A stretch of DNA of 64,000 nt from the NCBI GenBank assembly GCA_963975265.1, contig CAXBGT010000002.1:8742-72741 (forward strand), read 5' to 3'. Numbering within the stretch: the first letter of the stretch is position 1; each line of letters begins with the position of its first letter. The notes under the pieces are model-generated. The model was given only the letters and a program-made list of their open reading frames with translations, was not told the DNA's origin and did not search any database. The translations under genes were made by a program, and so were the position numbers. This document shows positions 8,616 through 17,747 of this stretch, one piece after another. Source of the DNA: CAJXUU01 sp963975265 (GTDB taxonomy: Bacteria; Bacteroidota; Bacteroidia; Chitinophagales; Saprospiraceae).

Positions 8616-8811
8616 GACTTCGGCTTCGCTCAGCCTGCGGGTAGCGACACAAGGGTGGTTGTTGGGCTTTGTGTAATAATTCTTTAAAGGGAATTAGCCA
8701 TTCTACATAAATAAGGAGTGGATCAAAAACCTCAAAAACAGGATGATCTAGAAAAAAGGAGGCACCCAATTAACTAGGAGGATTATAATTAGACTGAGCG
8801 AAGCCGAAGAC
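8616..8811. repeat. Inverted repeats enclosing a 160-bp non-coding segment
   Basis: GACTTCGGCTTCGCTCAG (8616-8633) returns inverted at 8794-8811 with one mismatch near the outer end (CTGAGCGAAGCCGAAGAC). This 'cttcggcttcgctcag' type motif is G+C-rich against the background and resembles the dispersed intergenic repeats found in many Bacteroidota genomes. The enclosed segment has no gene. The pair could form a long hairpin between the convergent genes at 8607 and 8815 and so act as a bidirectional terminator, or be a small mobile repeat. Confidence 0.6.
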
Positions 8812-8814
8812 AAA

Positions 8815-9540
8815 TTACTTCAAAATCTTCTTAAACTGCTTCAAGATCGCATTAATGTCTTTCGGAATAGGAAATTCAATATCCATTGGTTCTTCTGTAT
8901 GTGGATGTGGAAACTTTAACCTTTTACTATGCAATGGTTGTCGAGTAAGAAGTGCTCTCTCATCTTCACCTTTTTTCATGTTAAATTTCCTTTTCTTGAT
9001 TTCTGAAAGGAAAAACTCTTCACGCTTACCGTATAGATGATCTACCAATAGGGGATGACCAATATGAGCCATGTGTACACGTATCTGATGTAATCGCCCA
9101 GAAAATATTCTCAATTGGACAAAAGTAAAATTTCCGAACTCTTGAATCACTTTATAAGCCGTCCTAGATTCTTTGCCTCTAGGATGCACTAGCATTTTAC
9201 CCCTAGTAGTTGTGGATTCAGATAGTGGCTGATTCACTTCTCCTTCTTTCTCTCTGAATGTACCATCTACCACAGCAACATAGTATTTCTCAGGGATCCG
9301 ATCCATGAACATCTTATTCAGAATGCGGTGTGTTTCTTTATCCTTGGCAAATAATATACCTCCACTTGTATTTTTATCAAGACGGTGAACAGTATAAAGC
9401 TCTTCCCTATCTTCTATCAGCATGGCATATAGATTAGGTATATCTTTTCTGAATCGGTCAGGAATCGTCAGCAAACCAGCTGGTTTGTTAACTGCTAACA
9501 TATATTCATCTTCGTAAACGATCTCTAATTTGTTCTTCAT
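8815..9540 (-). CDS. RluA-family pseudouridine synthase
   Basis: 241 residues. The catalytic motif HRLDKNTSG (Asp55) is the signature of RluA-type synthases, and GRLHQIRVHMAHIGHPLLVD near residues 148-167 is the second family motif. There is no N-terminal S4 domain, so it resembles RluA/RluC-like short members; the modified rRNA or tRNA position cannot be told. The start ATG at 9540 overlaps the stop of the upstream RibF fusion by one base (TAATG), so the two are translationally coupled. Confidence 0.93.
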   Translation of the reverse strand: MKNKLEIVYEDEYMLAVNKPAGLLTIPDRFRKDIPNLYAMLIEDREELYTVHRLDKNTSGGILFAKDKETHRILNKMFMDRIPEKYYVAVVDGTFREKEGEVNQPLSESTTTRGKMLVHPRGKESRTAYKVIQEFGNFTFVQLRIFSGRLHQIRVHMAHIGHPLLVDHLYGKREEFFLSEIKKRKFNMKKGEDERALLTRQPLHSKRLKFPHPHTEEPMDIEFPIPKDINAILKQFKKILK

Positions 9541-11528
9541 TACTTACTCAATTTATCAAACGTCTTTCTGCCTCGTAGATAGAAATCAAGGACAATAGAA
9601 GACGAATGTTTTGACCGGCTGATCGGACTTCCTATTTTGTATTTTTGGACTAGATTTTTGAGCGCTTTTCTTTTCTTCATCAAATTAGGTATCTGGCCAA
9701 AAAATGTCCAATGTGCTCCTATTATTGCCTTGATGTGTGACACTTTCCCCTCGGCTAAAAACTTTGCAGCAGCAACACCATCCAATATCAGTCGTGCTGG
9801 TAATTTCCAGGCTAGACTGCCACCACTCTCATTTTTGAACAGGGTATATAAGCTATTTCTAAAGTTCAGATTAACTTTTCTTGGGCTACTGTAGTCTAGA
9901 GTGCCACCACCAAGATGATAAACGATCGATTGTGGTATGACTTTGATTTTATATCCACACTTTCTCGCTCGGATGCAAAAGTCTATTTCTTCCATATGAG
10001 CAAAGTAATCATTGTCAAATCCACCAAGGTTCTTGAAAACTTGCGTTCTTACTACCATTGCAGCTCCACTTGCCCAGTCGATGTGCATATCGTTATCATA
10101 CTGACCTTCATCTGTCTCAATATGATCAAATATCCGGCCTCGGCAATACGGATAACTAAGACTGTCCAAAAAACCACCACTTGCGCCAGCGTATTCAAAC
10201 AACTCTTTTTCTTCTAGACTGAGTATCTTAGGTTGACAAATTGCCAACTGGGGATCTTCATCCATTGCTTTTATGATAGGATCTAGCCATTCGGTTTTTA
10301 CATTTACATCTGAGTTAAGGATGACAGTATATTTGGAATCGATATATTTCAAGCCTCGGTTATAGCCTTCAGCAAAACCATAATTCTTTGGAAGCTGGAT
10401 CAATTGAACTTCTGGATGCCAATCTTGTACATAGGCTACTGACTCATCATCAGAAGCATTATCTATTACAGCAATATTGATAGGTTCAGAAGAAGAATAT
10501 AATACTTGAGGGAGATAAGATTCTAGGTACTCTTCGCCGTTCCAATTAAGGATGGCGACACAGACCTTATCTTGAGATTGTATGTCAACTGAAGAAGTAT
10601 CTAAAGACTCCCTTGCTGCAATTTCATCTTTTGCTAATTGATCTTTTAGGTCATTCAGTGAATCAAATTTCTGATCTCCTCTTAATCTTCTCAATACTGA
10701 AACCTCTATTGGTTTGTTGTAAATATCATCGTTAAAGTCAAAGATATTTACTTCTATTTTTTGCTTGTGAATTACACCTGAGATACTTGGGCGTGTACCA
10801 ATGTACATCATACCATTTTTTTCTAACCCTTCTATATCACAACTGACAACATACACACCTTCTTGAGGAATGAGTTTACTTTTTTCTTCTACTTTGATAT
10901 TAGCAGTAGGATAGCCGATCGTTTTCCCTATTTTATCACCGTGACTGACGACTCCTGAGATCTTATATTTATGATTTAGGAATTGATTTGCTTCTTCAAT
11001 ATCTCCTTCTTTTATTGCATCCCTGATTTTTGATGAACTGATCGTTATATCTTCTAGTTCTTGTTTTTTGATCTGGGTGACCTTAAAATTGTGCTCAGTA
11101 CTATATTCTGCCAGAAGGTCGATGTTTCCTTCTCGATTAAGACCAAACCTGTGATCATATCCAATAACTATGTAAGATGGATTAAAATTATTCAGCAAGA
11201 ATCGTTCAATATATTCTCTTGGAGGTTGCTGCGAAAATTCTACAGAAAATGGAACAATGACTAAATTATCTACACCAAACCTTTCGATCAAGTCTATTTT
11301 TTCATCAAGTGTATTGAGTAGAACAAGCGTATCATCTTTAGGATATATGATCTTTCGAGGATGTGGATCGAATGTAATAATAACACTCTCACCATCAATC
11401 TCATTTGCGAGATGGTTGATCCTTTTTATTATCTTTTGATGGCCTCGATGTACTCCATCAAAAGATCCAATTGTAATTACAGCATTCTTAAAATTGGGGA
11501 GTTCTTTGATATCCCTAAATATTCTCAT
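9540..11528 (-). CDS. Fusion: RibF (riboflavin kinase/FAD synthetase) + family 2 glycosyltransferase
   Basis: The ATG at 11528 (MRIFRDIKELPNF) is preferred over the upstream one at 11555 because it matches the usual RibF start; it gives 662 residues. Residues about 1-180 are the FAD synthetase nucleotidyltransferase (IGSFDGVHRGHQKII, TFDPHPRKII, GYDHRFGLNREG, SSSKIR); 180-305 are the riboflavin kinase (GYPTANI, GVYVV, YIGTRPSI, EVNIFDF, LRGDQKF). Both look intact and match stand-alone RibF in length. After a linker of about 15 residues, 320-662 form a GT-A glycosyltransferase like WbbL/rhamnosyltransferases (VAILNWNGEEYLESYLP, AVIDNASDDES, NYGFAEGYNRG, NSDVNV, HMEEIDFCIRARKCGYKI). No stop interrupts the frame. 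The fusion is unusual; the gene is translationally coupled to the downstream pseudouridine synthase. Confidence 0.9.
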   Translation of the reverse strand: MRIFRDIKELPNFKNAVITIGSFDGVHRGHQKIIKRINHLANEIDGESVIITFDPHPRKIIYPKDDTLVLLNTLDEKIDLIERFGVDNLVIVPFSVEFSQQPPREYIERFLLNNFNPSYIVIGYDHRFGLNREGNIDLLAEYSTEHNFKVTQIKKQELEDITISSSKIRDAIKEGDIEEANQFLNHKYKISGVVSHGDKIGKTIGYPTANIKVEEKSKLIPQEGVYVVSCDIEGLEKNGMMYIGTRPSISGVIHKQKIEVNIFDFNDDIYNKPIEVSVLRRLRGDQKFDSLNDLKDQLAKDEIAARESLDTSSVDIQSQDKVCVAILNWNGEEYLESYLPQVLYSSSEPINIAVIDNASDDESVAYVQDWHPEVQLIQLPKNYGFAEGYNRGLKYIDSKYTVILNSDVNVKTEWLDPIIKAMDEDPQLAICQPKILSLEEKELFEYAGASGGFLDSLSYPYCRGRIFDHIETDEGQYDNDMHIDWASGAAMVVRTQVFKNLGGFDNDYFAHMEEIDFCIRARKCGYKIKVIPQSIVYHLGGGTLDYSSPRKVNLNFRNSLYTLFKNESGGSLAWKLPARLILDGVAAAKFLAEGKVSHIKAIIGAHWTFFGQIPNLMKKRKALKNLVQKYKIGSPISRSKHSSSIVLDFYLRGRKTFDKLSK

Positions 11529-11645
11529 GTATCTCTTGCACTTGCTAATGTGCAAATGTACTTCATTTGTTTAATTTTAAGGCCAATCTTACGAATAGAG
11601 ATATATTTATTTATTGTCATTCGTTATAGAAGAAAATCTAATTCC

Positions 11646-12194
11646 ATGTCAAAAATAGAAGCATACCAGAAACAGCTTCAATACTATCGTTCGTTGGCAG
11701 AGAAAGCGATAGAACAAATATCGGAAGAACAACTATTCGAAGCGCCTAGTACAGAGAGTAATTCTATTGCTGTGACTATGAAACATATGGCAGGTAATAT
11801 GCTTTCTCGGTGGACTAATATTTTTGAATCGGATGGCGAAAAATCATGGCGAAATAGAGATGATGAGTTCATTAATACCTTTTCATCCAAGGCAGAATTA
11901 ATAGAATATTGGAATCGAGGGTGGGAAACATTAGAAGATACACTTGAGGATGTTTCGGATAAGAACTTAGGGACTATTATTTATATCAGAAATATGGGCT
12001 GTACACTACATGATGCGATTATAAGACAAGTCAGCCATTATGCATATCATGTGGGACAAATAGTATTTATAGCTCGAATGCTAAAAGGGAATGGTTTCGA
12101 ATCACTGTCAGTGCCGTTAGGTGAATCTGAAATATATAACAAAGCCAGATTTGCTAGGGAACAGGAAATAAAGCACTTTGTAGATGATGTTTAA
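11646..12194 (+). CDS. DinB-superfamily protein (DUF1572-like)
   Basis: 182 residues from ATG 11646. The frame stays open far upstream of this codon, but the upstream part overlaps the divergent ribF promoter region and reads as junk, so 11646 is chosen (start MSKIEAYQKQLQYYRSLAE). It is a helical bundle of the DinB/YfiT superfamily: conserved His in VTMKHMAGNMLSRW and HDAIIRQVSHYAYHVGQIV supply the usual three-histidine metal site. Members act as metal-dependent thiol-transferase-like or damage-inducible proteins; the exact role is unknown. Divergent from the ribF fusion. Confidence 0.85.
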   Translation: MSKIEAYQKQLQYYRSLAEKAIEQISEEQLFEAPSTESNSIAVTMKHMAGNMLSRWTNIFESDGEKSWRNRDDEFINTFSSKAELIEYWNRGWETLEDTLEDVSDKNLGTIIYIRNMGCTLHDAIIRQVSHYAYHVGQIVFIARMLKGNGFESLSVPLGESEIYNKARFAREQEIKHFVDDV

Positions 12195-12467
12195 CTACTG
12201 AAGTTCGCCGTAGTTATTATAATGAGTAGCCTGTAGAACTTCAATATGGGTAGGCCCAGTAAATAAGTGTGTAGAATTTCACAAAACACGAAGCAGTAGT
12301 AGTGTTAATTGTGACTTTTCGTTAAAGTTTGGAACCTAAAAGTTTTAGTAATTGAAGGCCACTCAGCAATTTAGCGCTCCCTCCGATTCCGCAGAAAGAG
12401 TTAGGGCAATCTAAGGTGAATTTCAAATAAAAAATCACATTGTGCAATGCAGCTTAGAACAACTCCG
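12195..12467. other. Gap with a weak hairpin
   Basis: No gene. TGAAGTTC (12199-12206) and GAACTTCA (12236-12243) form an 8-bp stem just after the DinB-like gene and could help end transcription, though no T-run follows. The remainder shows no structure I can support. Confidence 0.4.
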
Positions 12468-12500
12468 TTGTGGTTTTTGTAGATCTTTGTATATATTTGA
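12468..12500 (+). promoter_or_regulatory. Bacteroidota-type promoter for ykuK-like gene
   Basis: TTG at 12468-12470, 22-base spacer, TATATTTG at 12493-12500, an exact TAnnTTTG box at allowed spacing. The start codon is at 12548, leaving a leader of about 40 bases. Confidence 0.55.
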
Positions 12501-12547
12501 ATTTGTAAATTATTATATTGTGAATTAATTAAAATGCCAAACATGTC

Positions 12548-13030
12548 ATGGAGAATGAATTTAGGTGGAGAAGATTAAATGGGGATGCTCTTGGGGCAAA
12601 TCTTAAGGAATCAGTTACTAATACTATTAAGAAAGAACATAGTTTAGGTAACAAGTTGAAAGTCTGTATCGGAACGGATAGTCAAGTGAAAGGGGAAATA
12701 ATAGAAATTGCTACTGTTATTGTGTTTTTACGAGAGAAGAGAGGAGGCTTTATGTTTATATCTTCAGATTCGTTGCAGCAAACTATGGGAATCAAAGAAA
12801 GGATGATAACAGAAGTCGCTCGATCTGTCACAGTAGCTTATTCACTTTGTGATATCTTAGATAAGTATAAGGTAGAATTAGAGGTCCATGCTGATATCAA
12901 TACAGATCCTGAGTTTCCATCCAATGTAGCCTTAAAAGAAGCAATGGGGTATATATTAGGTATGGGATTTACATTCAAGGCCAAGCCTAATGCATTTGCC
13001 AGTTCGAGTTGTGCAGACAAGATGGTTTAG
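12548..13030 (+). CDS. YkuK-family (DUF458) RNase H-like protein
   Basis: 160 residues. The core CIGTDSQVKGEIIEIATVIVFL (residues about 38-59) with its DSQ motif and the end FASSSCADKMV are typical of the YkuK/DUF458 family, which has an RNase H-like fold; ELEVHADINTD near 115-125 provides further acidic residues. Biochemical function is unproven. The 3' end overlaps the convergent cytochrome c gene by four bases. A clear TAnnTTTG promoter lies upstream. Confidence 0.85.
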   Translation: MENEFRWRRLNGDALGANLKESVTNTIKKEHSLGNKLKVCIGTDSQVKGEIIEIATVIVFLREKRGGFMFISSDSLQQTMGIKERMITEVARSVTVAYSLCDILDKYKVELEVHADINTDPEFPSNVALKEAMGYILGMGFTFKAKPNAFASSSCADKMV

Positions 13031-13434
13031 TTACAGTTTCTTATTGCCTTTGTAGATTCTTCTAGACTAACCACTCCATAATTGTTACCCCAAGCATGGT
13101 TGATATAGTTGATGATATTAGTTATTTGCACTTCAGTATATTTCTTGCCGGGCATCTCTTGATCGTATATCACATTATTTACAGTGACTTTTCCGGTCTG
13201 TCCGTTCCTAAGGATACAAGCTATTTTGTCTTGATTGTCTTTTAAATAATCGGAATTTGCCAATGGCGGAATCAATTTGGCCAACCCGATTCCATCTTCC
13301 ATGTGGCAGTTGTTGCAATGCGCTTCATATAGTCGTTTGCCCTGCATATAGGTCTCCTGTTCGCAGCTTGACAAGGCAAACAAGCAAAGAACGAGCACTA
13401 CTAATGTATAAACAGATCTACTTTTTGCCTTCAT
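13027..13434 (-). CDS. Lipid-anchored monoheme cytochrome c
   Basis: 135 residues. Lipoprotein signal with lipidated Cys24 (FALSSC). The heme-binding motif is CNNCH at residues 40-44, and the distal ligand is probably the Met in DQEMPGKKY. This is a small class I cytochrome c facing the periplasm. It overlaps the SCO1-like gene upstream by 17 bases and so belongs to the same operon (lipoprotein, SCO1, cytochrome c). The context suggests a role in respiratory electron flow or copper-centre assembly. Confidence 0.92.
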   Translation of the reverse strand: MKAKSRSVYTLVVLVLCLFALSSCEQETYMQGKRLYEAHCNNCHMEDGIGLAKLIPPLANSDYLKDNQDKIACILRNGQTGKVTVNNVIYDQEMPGKKYTEVQITNIINYINHAWGNNYGVVSLEESTKAIRNCN

Positions 13435-14044
13435 ATTCCTTGAGTAATGTATTGATGTCTCTTATCAACTTTGGAGTCTCATCAGGATCAGTCCCTTCTG
13501 AGAACGATCTTAAATGACCAGCTTTATCTGTAAGAATTAGTTTTCCACTGTGGTTGAATCCACCAGGTGCTTCATTATCTTCAAATCCAATTTGTAGATA
13601 TTCTGTAGTGAGGTCATAAGTTTCATCTTTGTCACCATTAAGAAACCACCATTTGTCTGTGTTCACTTGCAAATTTGCAGCATATTCCTTTAGCTTTTGT
13701 GGAGTATCTCTTTTTGGATCTAATGTGAAGGAAACAAATTTCACTTGAGGATTATCTTCAAATTCTGTATAAACTCGTTTCATCTCTCTAGCTACTTTTG
13801 GGCAAATAGTTGGGCATGATCTAAAAAAGAAGTCTGAAACATATACAACATCGGATAAATCTTTATTGGTTACAGTTACGCTGTCAGTATTTAAAAATGC
13901 CCAGTCCTTTACCACATGATCCACTTCTTTGCCGTCGATCACTGTTTTGAGTCCTAATTTTGGTAATAATGTCGGAGTTTTATCATTGCAGCTTATCAAA
14001 ATTAGTCCAATCAATATTGTAGATATAGCTATATTAAATTTCAT
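13418..14044 (-). CDS. SCO1/SenC-family copper chaperone/thiol protein
   Basis: 208 residues with a lipoprotein signal (lipidated Cys19 in LILISC). The thioredoxin-fold domain carries the copper-binding pair in SCPTICP (Cys77 and Cys81) and the conserved His in GGFNHSGKLIL (about residue 170). SCO proteins deliver copper to, or reduce, the CuA site of cytochrome oxidase. It is the middle gene of a three-gene minus-strand operon, three bases from the upstream lipoprotein gene and overlapping the downstream cytochrome c. Confidence 0.93.
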   Translation of the reverse strand: MKFNIAISTILIGLILISCNDKTPTLLPKLGLKTVIDGKEVDHVVKDWAFLNTDSVTVTNKDLSDVVYVSDFFFRSCPTICPKVAREMKRVYTEFEDNPQVKFVSFTLDPKRDTPQKLKEYAANLQVNTDKWWFLNGDKDETYDLTTEYLQIGFEDNEAPGGFNHSGKLILTDKAGHLRSFSEGTDPDETPKLIRDINTLLKEYEGKK

Positions 14045-14046
14045 AG

Positions 14047-14430
14047 TTACTTATATTTTTCTTGAAGAAGTTTAGCATTGCTCATGCTTTGGAGCATATC
14101 AGTTTTTACTTTAGTAATGCGCATCATTTCATTTTTGAGATAAACTTCCTGAGAAGAAATGTCGCTCGGTAGTTTATATTCTGCCATCCAATCCATCATA
14201 CCCTCATCTGCTTTTTCTAATGAAGTAATTGCTTCTTGTAGCGTAGTTTTAACAGATTCGTCAGTTGAATTCGCTAGGATAGTTTGCAGCTTTTTTTTAT
14301 CTTTATTTAGCTCACCCAACTTTGGCATCACCTCATCGTGGACATTCATTACTTCTTTTTCTAGTGTCGATTTATCTCTACAGGAAGTGAATAGTCCAAC
14401 GAGGCAGAGAAACAATACAATTCTTTTCAT
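14047..14430 (-). CDS. Small helical lipoprotein of the SCO1 operon
   Basis: 127 residues. Signal with lipidated Cys17 (LVGLFTSC). The mature part is almost wholly helical and charged (HDEVMPKLGELNKDKKKLQTIL, then MDWMAEYKLP), as in the Bacteroidota proteins often labelled 'viral A-type inclusion protein', a name without functional value. It is first in an operon with SCO1 and cytochrome c, so a role in periplasmic copper or cytochrome handling is possible but unproven. Confidence 0.8.
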   Translation of the reverse strand: MKRIVLFLCLVGLFTSCRDKSTLEKEVMNVHDEVMPKLGELNKDKKKLQTILANSTDESVKTTLQEAITSLEKADEGMMDWMAEYKLPSDISSQEVYLKNEMMRITKVKTDMLQSMSNAKLLQEKYK

Positions 14431-14687
14431 AATACAGTAGTTAAATTATCATCGATCTATTTATAACATTATAGTGTTCCAATCTGTTGCAAATTTAGTC
14501 TTTACTAGCTGCCCAATTGCTGTTATCTCTTTTCTTTTACATTATAGTGGCATTTCAAAGAATTCTCCCAATCGATGCAATGATGATGTTATCCATTGAC
14601 TCTGCAGTCTATTTTTTTTTAGAACATCATTTTTTTACCTTGGATTGTAAAATTCAGAAAACCAATTACTTTTACAGTTGTTTAATA

Positions 14688-14719
14688 AGTTGAAAAATGG
14701 GTGAGATATCGTATTTTTG
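14688..14719 (+). promoter_or_regulatory. Bacteroidota-type promoter for cryptochrome gene
   Basis: TTG at 14688-14690, 21-base spacer, TATTTTTG at 14712-14719, an exact TAnnTTTG box. The ATG is at 14750, so the leader would be about 25 bases. The rest of the 319-bp divergent gap (14431-14749) holds no other feature I can support. Confidence 0.55.
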
Positions 14720-14749
14720 ATTTATTCCATTTTGTAAATTTTTGTCCCA

Positions 14750-16192
14750 ATGAGTAATGAGAATAGAAGAGCAATTGTGTGGTTTCGTAACGATCTTAGA
14801 TTGCATGACAACGAAGCTTTATTGGATGCTATCCAATCGGCGGCAGAGATTATCCCTGCCTATATTTTTGATCCAAGGGTTTTTATGGGTCACACAAAAC
14901 ATGGATTTGCTAAAACTGGAAAATTCAGAGCTAAATTTATTATAGAATCTGTGCTCGATCTCAAATTAAAGCTCCAGGAATTAGGATCAGATTTATACAT
15001 AAGAATTGGCAAACCAGAAGATGAATTACTCAGTCTAGCAAGTGAGGTGAAGTCTAGTTGGGTCTTTTGTAACAGAGAACGAACTCAAGAAGAGGTAGAT
15101 GTACAAGATGCTTTAGAAAATAATCTTTGGGCTATAGGACAGGAGATAAGGTACTCTAGAGGTAAGATGTTATTTTATACAGCGGATCTGCCGTTTCCAG
15201 TGACACATACGCCTGACATATTTACTCAGTTTAGAAAAGAAGTAGAAAAGTTTATCCCAGTTAGAGAGCCATTGTCTGCCCCAACTGATCGCTTTAATCA
15301 GTTAAGTATCGCAGTAGAATACGGAGATGTGCCTTCATTGCCTGACTTAGGACATGAAGCATTCGAAACAAACGATAAAGGCGGATACTCTTGGAAGGGG
15401 GGTGAAACAGAAGCGCTTAATCAACTCAAATATTATCTGTGGGACAGAGATCTGATAGCGGATTACAAAGAAACAAGAGACGGGTTATTAGGCAGAGACT
15501 TTAGTTCTAAATTCAGTCCTTGGCTAGCTCAAGGTTGTCTATCCCCAAAGATGATCTACTCAGAATTGAAGAAATACGAAACCGAACGTACTAAGAACAA
15601 AAGCACCTATTGGATGTTTTTCGAATTGATGTGGAGAGACTTCTTTAGACTTACAGGTAAGAAATTCGGAAATGCAATATTTCAGCAAGCAGGCACTAAG
15701 GAAAATACGCCAATTCAGTGGGAGGAGGATAGTTCTCTATTTGATAAATGGGCGAGTGGTAATACAGGGATACCGTTCATCGATGCCAATATGAGAGAGT
15801 TAAATGCCACAGGATTTATGTCTAACAGAGGAAGGCAGAATGTATCTAGTTTCTTAGTGAAAGATCTAAATCTTAATTGGGTAAAAGGAGCCGAGTACTT
15901 TGAATCTCTTCTAATTGATTATGATCCATGTAGCAATTATGGTAATTGGAATTATATCGCTGGAGTGGGCGCTGACCCTAGAGAAGATAGGTATTTCAAC
16001 ATTATCTCACAAGCAAAAAGATATGATTCATCTGGAGAATATGTTAAATTCTGGATACCAGAATTGAAAGATGTGCCTAGTGAATATTTGTTTGCAATTG
16101 ATACTTTAGATCAAAAAAATCTCTCTAAGTATAAAGTGCAAATAGGAAAAAATTATCCAGAGGCGGTATTAAGCACAAGTAAGTGGGCTTGA
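14750..16192 (+). CDS. DASH-type cryptochrome
   Basis: 480 residues. N-terminal photolyase antenna domain (AIVWFRNDLRLHDNEAL, residues 8-24; YIFDPRVF) and C-terminal FAD-binding domain (MFFELMWRDFFRLTGKKFGN; NATGFMSNRGRQNVSSFLVK; DYDPCSNYGNWNYIAGVGADPRED). The Trp/Asn pattern and the length fit the DASH subfamily rather than classical CPD photolyases. Members repair CPD lesions in single-stranded DNA or act as blue-light sensors. It has its own promoter and is convergent with the DUF389 gene. Confidence 0.93.
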   Translation: MSNENRRAIVWFRNDLRLHDNEALLDAIQSAAEIIPAYIFDPRVFMGHTKHGFAKTGKFRAKFIIESVLDLKLKLQELGSDLYIRIGKPEDELLSLASEVKSSWVFCNRERTQEEVDVQDALENNLWAIGQEIRYSRGKMLFYTADLPFPVTHTPDIFTQFRKEVEKFIPVREPLSAPTDRFNQLSIAVEYGDVPSLPDLGHEAFETNDKGGYSWKGGETEALNQLKYYLWDRDLIADYKETRDGLLGRDFSSKFSPWLAQGCLSPKMIYSELKKYETERTKNKSTYWMFFELMWRDFFRLTGKKFGNAIFQQAGTKENTPIQWEEDSSLFDKWASGNTGIPFIDANMRELNATGFMSNRGRQNVSSFLVKDLNLNWVKGAEYFESLLIDYDPCSNYGNWNYIAGVGADPREDRYFNIISQAKRYDSSGEYVKFWIPELKDVPSEYLFAIDTLDQKNLSKYKVQIGKNYPEAVLSTSKWA

Positions 16193-16203
16193 CGTTTTTA
16201 ATC

Positions 16204-17643
16204 TTAATAATTATGAATCACCCTAACATCTTCCATGTCCTTCTGAGTCATTAACACTCTCTGAATGACCTCTTGTTTCTCTTTATAATTATTATCCTTC
16301 TTGATCCAGTCGATGACATACATAGGTATATCTTCCTTAATTTCGGCGAAGTCATTTGATTGTCCGCGGGCATAACTCACACTAGCTATTTCGTCAGGAT
16401 AGATAGCTTTTATAAAGCCCGTCCGTTCTTTAAACAGATCGTCTTGCATTATAAAAGTGGCCAATTGTTCTTTTAGTGCTGTAATTACTTGATCATTATC
16501 ACTACTCTTTTCTTTAATGAAATTAAGTTGTTTCGTTGCATCTTGGACAGTAAGAATTTCCTTTCGAAGGCCGGTAATATCTTCTTTATTGATATTAGTA
16601 GTGGGAACGATTTGCACTGCTGTGTTTTTGAGTCCTATTTTTTTACAAATAGATGCAAAATTATCATCCGTCATGAATTCTTTTCCATCGCCATATACTT
16701 TTAATATAAGGATTGAACTATCTCCACTTGCTATTAATTCTTTACCATCAAATAACTCCCTGTTATTTTTAAATACCTGATCAATAAGCAGTTCAGTTTT
16801 CTTGAACTGATCTCTGTTTTCTAATAATCTCCGGAATGGGAAGTAGGAGATTATCGCAATAGTTAGTAAAAAGAGTGCTATGTAGATAGTACTGTTCTTT
16901 TTGTCTTTTGCATCAGCAAAGTCTTTCTGTGGAAAATGCAAAACAAACTTTACAATGATATAAGTGGCAAATGACACAAAAACGGTATTGATAAAAAACA
17001 GAAAAAGCGAATACATTGCTATGTCTCCAAATCCTTTCGCTATACCAAAACCTGTCACGCATAGTGGCGGCATTAAAGCTGTTGCGATGGCTACTCCTGG
17101 AAGTGTTGTAGAGATATCTTTCCTAGCAATTGAGACAATACCTGCAATTCCACCAAAAAATGCGATCATTATATCTAACGGTCCTGGATTTATCCTTGCT
17201 AATATTTCTGGTGTTTCTTCTCCCAACGGAGTGAGAGAGAAATAAATGGTAGATGTAATCAATGCGATTGCCACTGCCATCCCAAAATGAGCAAGACTCT
17301 TTTTGAGCGTTTCCTGATCATTGATACCGACTGCGAGTCCCATTCCTAGTATAGGAGACATTAATGGAGAGATAAGCATGGCACCTATAATCACGGCAGG
17401 AGAATTCATGTCCAAGCCCACAGAGGCGATCACGATGCTACACATAAGCATCCATGCATTGGCACCACTCATTGAATTTTTGCCTTTTATTTCGTTGATG
17501 GTGAGTAACTTGTCTACTCCATGTTCGAGGTCGAGGGCGTCTTTCAAAAAAACCTTGATATAAGCCTTTATTTTAAATAGTCGGTCTTCACTGCCTTGGG
17601 AGGTTTGGTTAGTAGCAGTGTTTGTTTTATCTTCCATAAGCAA
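16204..17643 (-). CDS. DUF389-family membrane protein
   Basis: 479 residues. Residues about 55-270 hold at least six membrane segments with the family's conserved Pro/Gly patches: SPAVIIGAMLISPLMSPILG, GIAGIVSIARKD and LPGVAIATALMPPLCVTGFG. The C-terminal 200 residues are soluble and start after another membrane segment near 260. Proteins of this family (TIGR00341-like) are uncharacterised; transport has been proposed. The start could be residue 1 or 3 (MLM). Convergent with the cryptochrome gene. Confidence 0.88.
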   Translation of the reverse strand: MLMEDKTNTATNQTSQGSEDRLFKIKAYIKVFLKDALDLEHGVDKLLTINEIKGKNSMSGANAWMLMCSIVIASVGLDMNSPAVIIGAMLISPLMSPILGMGLAVGINDQETLKKSLAHFGMAVAIALITSTIYFSLTPLGEETPEILARINPGPLDIMIAFFGGIAGIVSIARKDISTTLPGVAIATALMPPLCVTGFGIAKGFGDIAMYSLFLFFINTVFVSFATYIIVKFVLHFPQKDFADAKDKKNSTIYIALFLLTIAIISYFPFRRLLENRDQFKKTELLIDQVFKNNRELFDGKELIASGDSSILILKVYGDGKEFMTDDNFASICKKIGLKNTAVQIVPTTNINKEDITGLRKEILTVQDATKQLNFIKEKSSDNDQVITALKEQLATFIMQDDLFKERTGFIKAIYPDEIASVSYARGQSNDFAEIKEDIPMYVIDWIKKDNNYKEKQEVIQRVLMTQKDMEDVRVIHNY

Positions 17644-17747
17644 AATTGTCCCAATGTTTTTCAGAATATGATTGTTAGTTTTTTGTAATACCCATTCACA
17701 TTGACTTAAGCATCTAAAAATATGCCTAATTGCAATTGTCGTCGGTA

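Noticed and set aside
10000..10217. Plus-strand open frame antisense to the glycosyltransferase domain
   Set aside because: No leader, no family, fully overlapped by a conserved domain.
11361..11645. 95-residue N-terminal extension of the DinB-like protein
   Set aside because: It overlaps the head of the divergent ribF fusion, has no family match and reads as antisense shadow; the ATG at 11646 gives the family start.
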